Shown: positions 40,338 to 50,906 of the stretch, in pieces
Layout of the letters: every line of letters starts with the position of its first letter
How positions within the stretch are numbered: the stretch's first letter is position 1
Assembly: GCA_937775205.1 (NCBI GenBank)
Contig: CALKBX010000005.1
Coordinates: 333,087-397,086 of the forward strand
DNA: 64,000 nucleotides
DNA from: an uncultured Verrucomicrobiae bacterium
GTDB lineage: Bacteria > Verrucomicrobiota > Verrucomicrobiia > Limisphaerales > UBA1100
Direction: 5' to 3'
Position numbers and translations under genes: made by a program
Notes under the pieces: model-generated
Told to the model about the DNA's origin: nothing
What the model saw: only the letters and a program-made list of their open reading frames with translations
Databases searched by the model: none

Positions 40338-41229
40338 GGGTTATGACAGCCAATTCGGATAACTAGATTTGCGGGCTTGAAAGGGACGGATCGAATGACG
40401 AAGGAACAGTCAACAACGAAGAAGAATTTACTGCAGAACAGGCAAGTTGCGCAGTCAAATTCAAAAAAACTCAAAGAGACAGCCGAGCTCGCCGCGACCG
40501 CCATTGTGACATTGTGTGACACATGAAAACCCGACCGGATTTTTGAGAAGATCGCACAACCAACTCCAAAGTCGCACTAAATAAAAACACCCTAGGTCGG
40601 TATGGCGAAATGGAATTGAAGAATCGCAAAAACCAAGCCATACTTGCCATCATCTTCATAGACGTCCTCGGAATCGCCTGCACTTAGAAAGCAAACCACC
40701 GCACCGCTGCTTATCAACAGGCAATCCGCGCCTCGGCCAAGCTGGCCTTCAAGTCTGTGCCGTTTGAGAAATCGACAGGGAAGGAATAGTTCAGGCAAAT
40801 CCATCCACCTGAAGAATCTATATCATTAATTCAATGCAATCTAGCGTGCTGAAAATATTGACGTTGTAGTTGAAATGCAGATTGTCATATCCACTTTGAA
40901 TAGCCCGTTAAGAATTGCAAACTCAATCCGCCGGTGCTATGAACATCGGTGATATTCTTTATGATTCAACGGCCAATACAATGACCGGACTCGGCTATTG
41001 GCGGGTGGATGGATTCAAAAATTATCACGGTCGGAATAACATCTTCAACCTCAAATCGTCGTGCCTGCCACGAAGCACTCCAACAGCTGCCCTGTATCTG
41101 GGTAGGCATTCGAGACTCCATCACAAAGTTCCGTTTTTTTTGAGAGGGTGGTGGCAGCCCTAAGCCATCTCAGTTCTTATTTAAAAATTTACTAGACAGA
41201 AGTGATAGGGCGTCTAGACTCTGGGCGTT
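40338..41229. other. Left end of island, mostly non-coding
   Basis: About 890 nt with no convincing gene. GGTTATGACAG at 40339-40349 is the reverse complement of the sigma upstream motif. A 43-codon frame at 40395-40526 (MTKEQSTTKKNLLQNRQVAQ...) has an AAGGGA about 10 nt upstream and may be a small protein, or chance. The rest has short frames on both strands without recognisable motifs, and looks like decayed sequence. The operon promoter should lie in the last 200 nt, which is AT-rich, but no clear -35/-10 pair was identified. Confidence 0.5.
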
Positions 41230-42981
41230 GTGGCCCAGGTTTGTCTATATAATTGCAGCCAGAATTCTTTCGAGACATCGGAAGTCTTTCCATTTTTTAT
41301 TGGGACAGACCCGGACGTGGATTGCCGTCTTGATGGCTTGGGGATTGAGGGGAAGCACTGTCAAATAACAAACGACGGTAGAATAAAAGTTTCTGCCTTG
41401 CTGCCTGGGAAACTTGAAATCAACGGCAACCCGGTTCAAACCATCACTTTGGATGAAGGTGTTCCCTATCCGATGCTAATCGGGGCCACCTGCTTTTTTG
41501 TCATATCAACCAAAGACGCTCAGCAATGGGGGGAATCAGCAACTCAGTGGACTTGGCTAGCAATCAAAGGCGACCAGGAAATCTCCGCTTCGATGCCGCT
41601 CCCGCAACTGCTGTCGATGTTTCAGGGTGATGCTGAATCGGAAAATATTTCTTTAAAGCCAAGGGGTTTCCATCAAGGGTTCCCGCTGGATATTTTGTCC
41701 CAATCCAAACATGGTAAGGCTGTTGTAAACAGTCCTACGATGTCAACAAGCTCAGGCCCGGCTATGTCGGGAGCCAGTGGGCCAAAAAATCAGGGAGCCT
41801 ACACCTGCCCATGGTGTTGGTGGAAATTTGAGGCTGATGATGTGAAGTGGGTCGCCAATCACCCTGCCTTGAAGGGAGACCCCCTTTTGGGCGCGGATTC
41901 ATACCTGCGTTTCCTTCCCAACCGTTTTACCGGGCTAAAGGCATTGGATGCCAAGGGCAACGAGTGTTCTGAAATTGCCTGCCCCCACTGCCATTTTGTC
42001 ATCCCGATGACCATGTTGCGTGTTCCGCAGCATTTGATTTCGCTCGTGGGAGATGCTCAATCAGGAAAGTCGTACTTGATGACGGTCATGACTAAGATGC
42101 TCACCGATTCCCTAGCTACATACTATGACGGGTATTATGAGGATGCGACCCCTGGTATCAACGCCGCGATTCGCGATATGATCCGAACCATGTTCAGTGC
42201 TAGCAACATTAATGAGGGTCTTTTCCTGCAGAAAACAAAGCTCGAAGGCGAAATGTATCATCGATTGAAACGAAATGGAGAAGATCGGATGGTGCTGCTT
42301 CCCAAGCCATTCATTTTCCATGTTTCCAGTGGCAGATCCAAGGGTATGAATTTGGTGTATTATGATAATGCTGGGGAGCATTTCCAGCCCGGGATGGATT
42401 CCTCTGAGAACCCAGCTGCACAGCACGTGGCGTCGGCTTCAGGCATCCTGTTCCTTTTCGATCCCTTCAACAACATTGACTTCAGGAGAGCTATGAAGTG
42501 TCAGCAGAATGACGATCCTCAGTTTGATCAGAAGGTGACGGGGGATGTAATGGCCATCATGTCGGAAATGAAAAACCGGATCCAGAAGATCACTGGGGAA
42601 AGCCGTTTGAAGGCACCTTTGGCGTTCATTGTCGGCAAATATGACGCTTGGGGCGGTGCGCTCCTACCGGAAGGTAAGCAATTCTTTGAATCCAAGACCC
42701 TCGGTGGATTAAATGCGCACGCGATTCAGCATAACTCCGACCTGACTCGTGAAATCCTGATGCAACATTGCCCCGGTGTGGCCAAGATGGCCGAAAGCCT
42801 CAGTGACACCGTCACATTTTTCCCGGTCAGTTCCTTTGGTTCTCCGGCTCACCGAGTCGAGTTTCCCGACGGCACCCAGATGAACATCCCTGACCCAGAA
42901 CAATTGAACCCCTTCCTAGTGGACGCACCCATCCTGTGGTTGATCAGCCGGTTTGACCCCGCTTTAGTTCCATGCAATTAA
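41230..42981 (+). CDS. FHA / zinc-ribbon / GTPase protein (TRAFAC, double-GTPase-like)
   Basis: 583 residues from GTG 41230. Residues 1 to about 95 look like an FHA domain (PFFIGTDPDVDCRL, GIEGKHCQI, LEINGNPV). A zinc ribbon follows (CPWCW about 192, CPHC about 249). The GTPase core has P-loop GDAQSGKS (274-281), a switch-like YYDNAGEHF (about 376-384; DxAGE in place of DxxG), FLFDPFNN, and a base-recognition-like VGKYD (about 468). This fits the bacterial TRAFAC-type 'DO-GTPase' families that accompany GAP1 proteins; the family name is from memory. The FHA part suggests binding of phospho-Thr targets. First gene of the island operon; 26 nt before the next. Confidence 0.72.
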   Translation: MAQVCLYNCSQNSFETSEVFPFFIGTDPDVDCRLDGLGIEGKHCQITNDGRIKVSALLPGKLEINGNPVQTITLDEGVPYPMLIGATCFFVISTKDAQQWGESATQWTWLAIKGDQEISASMPLPQLLSMFQGDAESENISLKPRGFHQGFPLDILSQSKHGKAVVNSPTMSTSSGPAMSGASGPKNQGAYTCPWCWWKFEADDVKWVANHPALKGDPLLGADSYLRFLPNRFTGLKALDAKGNECSEIACPHCHFVIPMTMLRVPQHLISLVGDAQSGKSYLMTVMTKMLTDSLATYYDGYYEDATPGINAAIRDMIRTMFSASNINEGLFLQKTKLEGEMYHRLKRNGEDRMVLLPKPFIFHVSSGRSKGMNLVYYDNAGEHFQPGMDSSENPAAQHVASASGILFLFDPFNNIDFRRAMKCQQNDDPQFDQKVTGDVMAIMSEMKNRIQKITGESRLKAPLAFIVGKYDAWGGALLPEGKQFFESKTLGGLNAHAIQHNSDLTREILMQHCPGVAKMAESLSDTVTFFPVSSFGSPAHRVEFPDGTQMNIPDPEQLNPFLVDAPILWLISRFDPALVPCN

Positions 42982-43007
42982 CATATGCAAATAATTGAAC
43001 CTCGCCC

Positions 43008-45964
43008 ATGGCCTATCAACTTCTTTTTACAAGTGTGCCCGCTGGGTTGAAACCCGGCACCTCCGGCTACACAACTGCGGCCCACACTCAGGGTATGCCT
43101 GATGAACTCATTGCCGCCTTAGAGGCGGTTTCTGGCTACGATCATTTGGCCACCCGTGACCCATCCTTTGGCGGCCCCAATCCCTCCATTTATCGCTATC
43201 AAATCCTGCAACTCAATGCCGGCACATTTTTTGTCCTGTCAATACTGCAGGATTCCGGCGCCGACCACACTGGCCGCACCAATTATCTCGCGCAGCATTT
43301 GGTTATCGAAAGCTACGAGTTGAACGTGCTGCAGCAAAGTCCGGAAATCAATCCCGCCAGCATTTTGCTGGTGAATCCTGACAGCCAGTTGTGGTATCCC
43401 CCCGGTCCAGTTACGGCCCAATATTTGCAGCCACTTGAAATCAATACGCTCATCCAGCAGTTGAAGGCGAAGGGTGCTGAGCGTTCCATTCCGAAGGGGG
43501 CGGATTTTTGGAGGCAATGTACACGCGCCCAACAGGCACCTGCCCTTCTGGAAGGAGGGCTCCAAGCCAAGTGCTGCTTGAGTTGCCCACCCGAATCCGA
43601 GAAACACCTACTCAATTTATTCGCCGAGACACTACGAATCGCCATTGAAAAGCCAAACGAGTCAACCGGGCAGCCTCGTTCCCCTCAGGAAGCGTGGCGC
43701 TACACCTTTAACGTGTTTGTTCAGGCCGGCGAATCCCATCAGGATTACGTGTGGTGTGGCTTGTGCGGCCCCGCCCTTCAGGAAGCCGCGGGACAACAAT
43801 TTTACGATATTTTTGGTGGCGGACTGCCAGACGCCACCGATGAGCGGCTGTTAAGCTTTGCGGAGACAGGGGGAGAACCCTATGTGCCGCCCCCGGTGTC
43901 AGTGGAACCGGAAGTGCCACAACAAGCCCAGCTGGTCACCCCACCCACCAGGAGAACCCCAGCCGCGCCCTCTCAGGGCATGCCAGGGACACCTTCGGGC
44001 ACACCGGGAGGCATCCCGAATCGCCAAATTGCGGGTGCCAGAAAGACCTGGAGACCAGGAGTAGCCGGCAGCAAGGCGGGTGGAGCTGCTATGGCTCAAA
44101 TGGGCACTGCTGCTGAAGCAGCCAAATTTCAAGCCGAGATGAACGCGAATGTGCTAAATGAAAATGTCAAAAAGGCCAGGCGTAAAAAAGTGCTTATGGC
44201 CGCCTGCATTATCCTTATCCCAATGTTGGTCCTTGCCGGGCTGTTTTATGGGGGAGTGATTGGTGGCGGCAACAACGGTGGTGGTCAACCCGGTGGCGGT
44301 CAACCCGGTGGCGGTCAACCCGGTGGCGGTCAACCCGGCGGAGGGCATACCTTGCCGGTGGAGGGAATGCCTTGCCCGGTGGAGAGAATGTCTTGCCCGG
44401 TGGAGAGAATGTCTTGCCCGGTGGAGAGAATGTCTTGCCCGGTGGAGAGAATGTCTTGCCCGGTGGAGAGAATGTCTTGCCCGGTGGTGGTGGTAACGGC
44501 AAGGACCCCAGCATGCTGACACCGGAGCCCCCCCCAATCAAGGGAACGAAGGAAAAGGAAACCCCTGACGAATTAAAAGAGAAGATTTTAAATCTGTTCG
44601 GTGGTGAAGAAACCGTATGCTATATGTATTTTCAAGCAGATCCTAAGGTTCATCTGAGTGTGAAAGGTGCTGGACTGCTTGAACAATATTTGCATGATTC
44701 ACTTGGGCAAAATATAACGCGAGAAAATGAGAATTACTCTATACTCCCAGGTTATGAAATTAAAATTTGGGAAGGGAAAATAGGGAGTTTTCCGCCTGGA
44801 GGATTGGATCCCGCGAAGGCCTTAACCTTGTTAGGGCAGACTTATCTGAAAGTATTCCCTAAATCCATTGATTTCAGGACATTATACATCAGAGGAAACA
44901 ACAAGTTTCACCAAAGAGCTGATTTTAATGATGCCGTCTGGATAGAGTACAATAACAAAACCAAAGAGCTTAAGATCCATCAGGGCGGGGATGAACCAGA
45001 TAAGCCTACCCTGATCATTCAAGTGGAAAAGGCAGGGCAACTCACTCACAGGTATATAATCATGGACACCAGTAAGAGCGAAAAGTTTTTCTTCGCGGAG
45101 AGCCTGATACGCGGGAAAACGGAAGGCGATAAGGTGACCATCAAGGTGGACCCAACTTTGAGCGCCCGCCTGAGTAAAATCAAGTTGAAGAACGGCACTG
45201 AGCTCGGGCCTCAACTGAAAAGTTTGAGTTATTTGGTAAAAGGCCAAACGTATTACTTTCAGGGGATGACGGGCATTGATGCAAGTTTTTCACCAACGTT
45301 TGCTGATGAAGAATTCAAGGCCAAGGCCGCCCTCGATTACAAAGATAAACTAGTTCAGCTGAAGGAGGCTGACAAGAACCGTTGGGATGACCGAGTTAAA
45401 CTTTTATTCTCAGGCCGGCGACCGACTAGCGAGCCAAAAGGGATGAAGTGGGTAATTACATATGAATTTAGCGTTCCACCTGATTTAATGTATGCTAAAA
45501 GTCTACAGTTCGAAGGTTTTGGTGGATTGTTGCTCAAAGGGTATGCTGGCATCTACGGTGAATTCGATCCAGATGGAACCACAATTTACCGTCGTGGTGG
45601 AGAAAGACCCAAACAAAATAAGCTCCTCCTTACAATAAATGAAAAACAAATGAAAGGTTTAAAGGGAAAGCCAGTGGTGATACGGTTTGCTAGTTCCATT
45701 AGTGCTAAAACGACCCCAGAGGAATTAAAAAAAAAATTCGATAGGTTGAAGCCTTCACAATTGAGTCAAGTTGTTGTGCCCTGGGAGATGAAGGTTTTAG
45801 CTACACGGATGGGCGAGTATGATCCGGCCGCTTATGGCGCGGATATAAAAAATGCCCACGCAAATGTACGTAAAATACAAAATAAAAAGAGGGAGTTAGC
45901 AAAAGAGGCGGCACGAGCGGATACTTTTAGTTGCATACCTTTCGAATTTACAGTGAGAAAATGA
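43008..45964 (+). pseudogene. GAP1-like GTPase-associated membrane protein, frameshifted in repeat tract
   Basis: The first frame (from ATG 43008) starts YQLLFTSVPAGLKPGTSGY, with GGPNPSIYRYQIL and DHTGRTNYLAQHLVIE, typical of GTPase-associated protein 1 N-domains. A membrane helix lies at about 392-414 (KVLMAACIILIPMLVLAGLF), then GGGQP repeats. At 44355-44356 the first LPGGENV unit reads TTGCCGG instead of TTGCCCGG; restoring one C joins the second frame, which runs to 45964. The joined protein would be 985 residues: GAP1 domain inside, helix, Gly-rich hinge, and a roughly 500-residue outer domain of unknown fold. As sequenced, the upstream frame stops at 44519. Could be phase variation, mutation or a sequence error. 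Confidence 0.7.
44283..44485 (+). repeat. Coding minisatellites: GGGQP (15 bp) and LPGGENV (21 bp)
   Basis: Four 15-bp units (GGTGGCGGTCAACCC type) are followed by 21-bp units TTGCCCGGTGGAGAGAATGTC: five exact copies (44374-44485) plus one degenerate unit at each end. The first unit lacks one C, giving the frameshift in the GAP1-like gene. Such tracts are prone to slippage, but these units are multiples of three; only the 1-nt loss breaks the frame. Confidence 0.92.
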
Positions 45965-45988
45965 CGAGTTAATTATCAAGAACTGATT

Positions 45989-48900
45989 ATGTCTTTATAC
46001 GAAGTAGAACGATTGGTGACTCGGTTAGAAGAGTATCTGGGTCCGGATGCGCAGATGGCTACCATGTCGAAGGATGCCCAGGAATTCTCTGGGATGATCA
46101 AGTCGACCAATCAGCGACTGGAACAGGTGGGCGCTATGATGGACGCGGGGGATTTGCATCAGGCCATGCAGCTGGAGCGGATGGAGCCCTGTCTCACAGA
46201 TTTGGTGATGCAACTGGATTTCCCCAAGTCCACCGATTTTCGTGAATTATGCGCGAAAAATGGGCTTGAGAAGTCGCCCAAGATCAATCGCAGACTGGTG
46301 GCGCGCCTTAATGATCTATATGCCTCAGATCTGGATACGCTCGATGAGCTCTGGCGGGAATACAATGGTGCCCGGTTGCGGCAGGATTTCAAAGCAGCCT
46401 TGGGGGTGATCCGCAGGATAATGAAGGCCAAGCCGGATGACAAAAATGCCCAGCAGGAATTGTTCGAATTGGAAAAGGTGGATTTTGAGTCCCGATTTCA
46501 GGAGCTGGAAGATGCGCTCAATGTCACGGATTACCAAAGGATCCTGTCTCTGATTGATTTGCAGGAGCCGATGCTCAAGAAGTTTCAGCTTAATACCCAG
46601 CATCAGCAAACTTGGATGCGGGTGAAGGAGATGCAAATGAAGGTCTGGATTGGCTGGTTGAAGTCCTACCGGCAAAATAATGATTGGCAGAACTGCCTGA
46701 TTTGGGGGAAACGAATCAGGGATTCCATTAACCTCATTGGAATCATCCTGCCCCCTGCCGATTCCCAGTCGGTGGAGGAAGCTGGTCGCTGGGCGGAAAT
46801 CAAACAGGACGAGTTCGGGGAGGATGCCGCGTTCAACCAACACTACATCCAGCTCCAGGAGTTGCTCGGCCAAGCCAATTTGCCCAATCGCGAGCCAGAT
46901 ATGTTGGATCTTGAGCAATGCCAGATGGAACTCAACCAGTTGAGCCACGCCTGGCAGAATTCTCAGCAGTACTCCCAACGATGCACTCAACGCATCGATC
47001 AGCAGATTTATGATAAATTTCGACTCCGGAGCCAAGGGCTGGAAGATCGGATTCTTCAACTCCGCAAAAAGAAGAATGTGCTGGTTGCCGTAGTTTGTGC
47101 GGCGGCATTGATTGGTCTGAGTGTGGGAATCCTCATCTTCGCTGCAAGCGGAAAAAAGAAGAATTGGGTGGAACGCGTTGAGCTGGCGATGGGAACCAAC
47201 CTTTGCCTCACAGTGAGCAACCACTTGGCCACGGCTGAGAAGGATTATGGTACTAACAGCATTCCTCAAGCCATGACCGCAACCTACACCAAGGCCAAGA
47301 AATGGCTGGCTGGGAAAAACACCGAGCGCGAGGTGGTGGCTAAGGAAATAGATAATTTAATCCAGATGTCGAAGGACGGGTTCAAGTTGGAGATGGCGGA
47401 GGTAACATCCGCCAACATTACCACCCTCAGCAACAAAGTAACCGTCTGTTGTGCGGATGAGCTAATCCAGAAAGAACTGAAACTCGCCCTGCTGGAAGTC
47501 CAGAAGCCTTGGGTAAAATTTAGGAATGCCGAGAAAATCGCCGGAGAGAGGGCGATCAACCAATTCGTTGCCGAGGTGGATCGGGTTACCCAAGAATACC
47601 AAAAACGCCCGGATGACATGTTCAAGGTTTTGCCTGAAGTGAAGTCCCAAATGGATGCTGCCGCGCCATATATCACCAACCAAGTGATTTCCATCCGCCA
47701 GCAATTGCGAACTAATTATCAACAGGCTGGAAACACGCTCAAGAAAAATGAGGATTCCCTCAAACTATACCGCCAAGCCATGAAGCGACTGGGTTTGCTC
47801 GATGATGGTTTCGTGAAGCCCGGGGAAGCATTGGGCGAATTGAAAATGGATGAATACCTTTTGGTCCTGAAGGACTTGAGCAAGTCAGGTTTCCTGGCTG
47901 ACGATTACGATGCGGGGGTGAAAGAAGTGCTCCGGGTGGTCCAGGGAAAATATGCAGATGATATCATGCTTTCAGTCCTTTTTAAATCGAGCAGGGAATA
48001 TATGGATATTTCCACTCAGCGAAGGGGGCGGCTCTACCCTCAAGGACAGTTGCCGGATGAGGAGTTCTGGTACAAACTACATCACAACAGCTATTACTCC
48101 AATATGATGACCAACAAGGTTGAGAAAGTGAAATATCAGTGGGCAGATGAGTTTCAGCGGCCAGTGACGCGGCCATCAGGGCATCACATGATTTTACATG
48201 TGCCAAGGGTTCCGGGAGGATATGTTTATCTGGATATCAAGAAACCTTACATTCAGGAAATATGGTATCTTGAAGCAAAAAAAATCAGGTTGGCCGGAAA
48301 AAAAGTTTTTCGTGCAAACATTGCTAACCTTGTTGAAGAATATGAATATCCGACCATAGTGGAACAATATAGAAAATTCATGAAAAGAAACGGACTTGCA
48401 AAAACTTGCATGGAGGCAGGGCCGGAAAATGAGGTTGTTTGGGAATTTAAAACTTCGCCATGGAGGTACTTGGGTGACCTGAACAATGCCGTAAAAACAA
48501 AACAAATAAATCCTGTTATCGCCGCATATCAGCAAAAGCAAATTTTAAACCACATCCTTCAGAAACCAATAAATCAGCAGTATTCGTATGGGGTCCCGTC
48601 GGTAACTGTCTCAAATAGCTTGAGAAGCAGGCTAAGATCTCTGGGATTGGATGATATTAACCCAATTACTTGGATGGATGCGGAATATGAAAAAAAGAAC
48701 AAGGAACCCATCGCCCAATTGCAAAAGCTGGCTACCAACTGCCTGGATTTGGGAAAATTAAATGCCCAAGTTCTAGCCGTGCATGATGGGGGATTGGATT
48801 TTGTCGGGTTTTACAAGGGGGGGGCGAAGCTGTACTCTGGGAAGACCCCCAACACCGAGGGCCGAGCGATAATTTACATCACCTCGGCAGGGAGAATTGC

Positions 48901-49081
48901 GTACGTGAAAACTGTTTCGGAATTGGGCGATGCATCGGCTGGGGCAAGTAAGAACCCTGTTGAATTCAGCCCGTTATTTATCCTAAAAAAAACTGATCCG
49001 GATGGTGGGCTGGAGAGTTCCTCCCCACTGTACGAGTTTCTGCCAAACATTTTGAATAAAAGCAAAACCCCTAATGAATGA
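45989..49081 (+). CDS. Large single-pass coiled-coil protein of the island operon
   Basis: 1030 residues, no family recognised. Residues 1-360 are helical and charged (many Gln/Glu/Leu/Lys) and probably cytoplasmic, preceding one membrane helix at about 364-386 (NVLVAVVCAAALIGLSVGILIF) flanked by KKK on both sides. The remaining 640 residues are mixed helical and, toward the end, beta-rich, and should lie outside the inner membrane. It sits between the GAP1-like gene and the ExbB-like gene and overlaps the latter by 8 nt, so it is very likely a structural part of the same complex, linking cytoplasm and periplasm. Confidence 0.8.
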   Translation: MSLYEVERLVTRLEEYLGPDAQMATMSKDAQEFSGMIKSTNQRLEQVGAMMDAGDLHQAMQLERMEPCLTDLVMQLDFPKSTDFRELCAKNGLEKSPKINRRLVARLNDLYASDLDTLDELWREYNGARLRQDFKAALGVIRRIMKAKPDDKNAQQELFELEKVDFESRFQELEDALNVTDYQRILSLIDLQEPMLKKFQLNTQHQQTWMRVKEMQMKVWIGWLKSYRQNNDWQNCLIWGKRIRDSINLIGIILPPADSQSVEEAGRWAEIKQDEFGEDAAFNQHYIQLQELLGQANLPNREPDMLDLEQCQMELNQLSHAWQNSQQYSQRCTQRIDQQIYDKFRLRSQGLEDRILQLRKKKNVLVAVVCAAALIGLSVGILIFAASGKKKNWVERVELAMGTNLCLTVSNHLATAEKDYGTNSIPQAMTATYTKAKKWLAGKNTEREVVAKEIDNLIQMSKDGFKLEMAEVTSANITTLSNKVTVCCADELIQKELKLALLEVQKPWVKFRNAEKIAGERAINQFVAEVDRVTQEYQKRPDDMFKVLPEVKSQMDAAAPYITNQVISIRQQLRTNYQQAGNTLKKNEDSLKLYRQAMKRLGLLDDGFVKPGEALGELKMDEYLLVLKDLSKSGFLADDYDAGVKEVLRVVQGKYADDIMLSVLFKSSREYMDISTQRRGRLYPQGQLPDEEFWYKLHHNSYYSNMMTNKVEKVKYQWADEFQRPVTRPSGHHMILHVPRVPGGYVYLDIKKPYIQEIWYLEAKKIRLAGKKVFRANIANLVEEYEYPTIVEQYRKFMKRNGLAKTCMEAGPENEVVWEFKTSPWRYLGDLNNAVKTKQINPVIAAYQQKQILNHILQKPINQQYSYGVPSVTVSNSLRSRLRSLGLDDINPITWMDAEYEKKNKEPIAQLQKLATNCLDLGKLNAQVLAVHDGGLDFVGFYKGGAKLYSGKTPNTEGRAIIYITSAGRIAYVKTVSELGDASAGASKNPVEFSPLFILKKTDPDGGLESSSPLYEFLPNILNKSKTPNE

Positions 49082-50054
49082 TACTAGCTACTTAACCTTG
49101 AGCTGGACCAAGCAGGATCCAGAAAATAAGCTGGGCCTGTTTCGCGGCGGCCAGTTCACCTCACCAAGCAACAATTTAACGTTCATATTGGCCCTGTTAT
49201 TTTCAGGCTTGTTCTTTGCTTTTGAATTCTTTGCCATGAAGGCGATCGCCAATAAATGGGCGGTGATGAGCATATTTGTTGATCCCATCACCCGAACGGC
49301 CAACTTGCCAGTGATTATTCCGATTGTCATCCTGTTTTTCTGGTGCCTGTGCATCCTATTCATCAAGGGCCGCAAGATTAAATTTCAACAGAGAGCATTG
49401 TCCTTGGCAACCGTTCCGCAGCAGGTTGATTTTGTGCTTAATGAGGAATCAACCGCCACCGTCCTTCAGAGGATGAATATGCTGGTTGATTCTCCGCGCC
49501 ATTTCATGTTGCTCAACCGAGTGGAACGGGCGCTGTCCAATTTGAAAAATGTGGGCGGGATCTCGGATGTATCCAGTATCCTTAGTTCTCAGGCTGATAA
49601 TGACGAATCGTTCGTAACCTCAAGTTACCTGAAAATCCAAGGATTTGTCTGGGCGATTCCCGTGCTTGGGTTTATCGGCACTGTATTGGGCTTGAGCCAG
49701 GCAATTGGTAACTTTGCTGGCACCCTACAGGCGGATACAGCTGATATTTCTGCCATCAAATCCAACCTCACCAATGTAACTGGCGGACTCGCAACCGCAT
49801 TTGAAACGACATTGATTGCCCTAGTGGCATCGCTTTTAGTCCAACTCTACTTGACTCGTATGCAGGAAAAGGAAAACAAATTCTTGGATGATTGTAATGA
49901 TTATTGCCACAGCCACGTAACCTCGAAACTCAGGGTGGCTCAGCCACAGGATGCTTATGCCCAATATTATTATGCCCAACAACAGGCCGCCCAACAACAG
50001 GCCGCCCAACAACAGGCCGCCCAACAACAGGCCGCGCAACAGCAGCAGCAGTGA
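49074..50054 (+). CDS. MotA/TolQ/ExbB-like proton channel protein
   Basis: 326 residues with four likely helices: about 33-55, 82-105, 190-215 and 235-262. The MotA_ExbB core is recognisable in VLGFIGTVLGLSQAI and NLTNVTGGLATAFETTLIALVASLLVQLYLTRM, the two pore helices of the family. The C-terminus carries four to five QQQAA units in low-complexity sequence. Start overlaps the 1030-residue protein's stop (ATGAATGA). Pairs with the two downstream ExbD-like genes. Family role: forms a pentamer around ExbD/MotB partners and converts ion flow into motion. Resembles ZorA only in this core; the long ZorA tail is absent. Confidence 0.85.
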   Translation: MNDTSYLTLSWTKQDPENKLGLFRGGQFTSPSNNLTFILALLFSGLFFAFEFFAMKAIANKWAVMSIFVDPITRTANLPVIIPIVILFFWCLCILFIKGRKIKFQQRALSLATVPQQVDFVLNEESTATVLQRMNMLVDSPRHFMLLNRVERALSNLKNVGGISDVSSILSSQADNDESFVTSSYLKIQGFVWAIPVLGFIGTVLGLSQAIGNFAGTLQADTADISAIKSNLTNVTGGLATAFETTLIALVASLLVQLYLTRMQEKENKFLDDCNDYCHSHVTSKLRVAQPQDAYAQYYYAQQQAAQQQAAQQQAAQQQAAQQQQQ

Positions 50055-50084
50055 GAATCAAGATAGCCTTGAAAGGGATTATTT

Positions 50085-50891
50085 ATGAGGAAAAAAAGCG
50101 GCGTTAAGATTAGTTTTTTTGCCTTTCAGGATATCATCACATCGACCACAGGCATCCTGATTTTGATAACTTTGATCTTAACATTTTTTCTGAATCAGGC
50201 GGCCGAATTAGGTGAGAGCGACAATCTCTCGGACTTGCAGGATAAGCTGGCAAAACTGGAGGAATCAATCGCTCAAACCCACGATGAAATCTCAAGACTG
50301 AACCAACTGCTGAAGGATTGGGGCGATGTGGATCCGGAAAAACTGGCCGAGGAAATCAAGAAATTGCAAGCCAGACTGGCAAAACTCAAAGGCGAGATCG
50401 CCGACCTTGGAGAAGAACAAAAGGAGGCACTAGAACTGGCGGCGAGGCTGAATATCGAGCAGGAAAAGGCAGAAAGACTTCAAATGCAACTCGACTCAAT
50501 CAATGAAGAGATCGCAGATTTGCGACGCAAGGTCAGGGAGGCAGCCGCAGCTAACATTCTTTTTCCCAACATTTCACGCCAACTCGTAAACAAAAAACTC
50601 TTGTTGATTGTCATGGCCAAGGGAAACCATGAGGTAATCGAATATGGTGGAGGCGGAACAAACAAGAAGAACTTCAAATCAAAATTCGCCCTGACCGGCT
50701 ATCTAAAGGGCAAGCCGAAACCTATTACCTATCATATTGTGATGTTCGTCAAGCCTGACGGGATTGATGACTTCTTGTCCCTTCATGGCAAGATGGCAGA
50801 GCGTGGAAAGCCATCTGAATTAAATCTTTTGGGTTATAAATACATCGGCTGGGATGCCCTTGATCAGGACGCGGAACTGGCAATCAAATAA
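50085..50891 (+). CDS. ExbD/TolR-like single-pass protein A with coiled coil
   Basis: 268 residues. AAAGGGA lies 7 nt before the ATG. One N-terminal helix (SFFAFQDIITSTTGILILITLILTFFL, about 10-36) with Asp16 at its start, in the position of the ion-carrying Asp of ExbD and MotB. Then a long coiled coil (about 45-155, heptad Leu/Ile with Glu/Lys), and a C-terminal domain that might bind peptidoglycan or a partner. I recall very similar N-termini in uncharacterised PVC and cyanobacterial proteins. Part of the ExbB-like operon. Confidence 0.75.
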   Translation: MRKKSGVKISFFAFQDIITSTTGILILITLILTFFLNQAAELGESDNLSDLQDKLAKLEESIAQTHDEISRLNQLLKDWGDVDPEKLAEEIKKLQARLAKLKGEIADLGEEQKEALELAARLNIEQEKAERLQMQLDSINEEIADLRRKVREAAAANILFPNISRQLVNKKLLLIVMAKGNHEVIEYGGGGTNKKNFKSKFALTGYLKGKPKPITYHIVMFVKPDGIDDFLSLHGKMAERGKPSELNLLGYKYIGWDALDQDAELAIK

Positions 50892-50906
50892 TTTTAAAAA
50901 AAGCTT

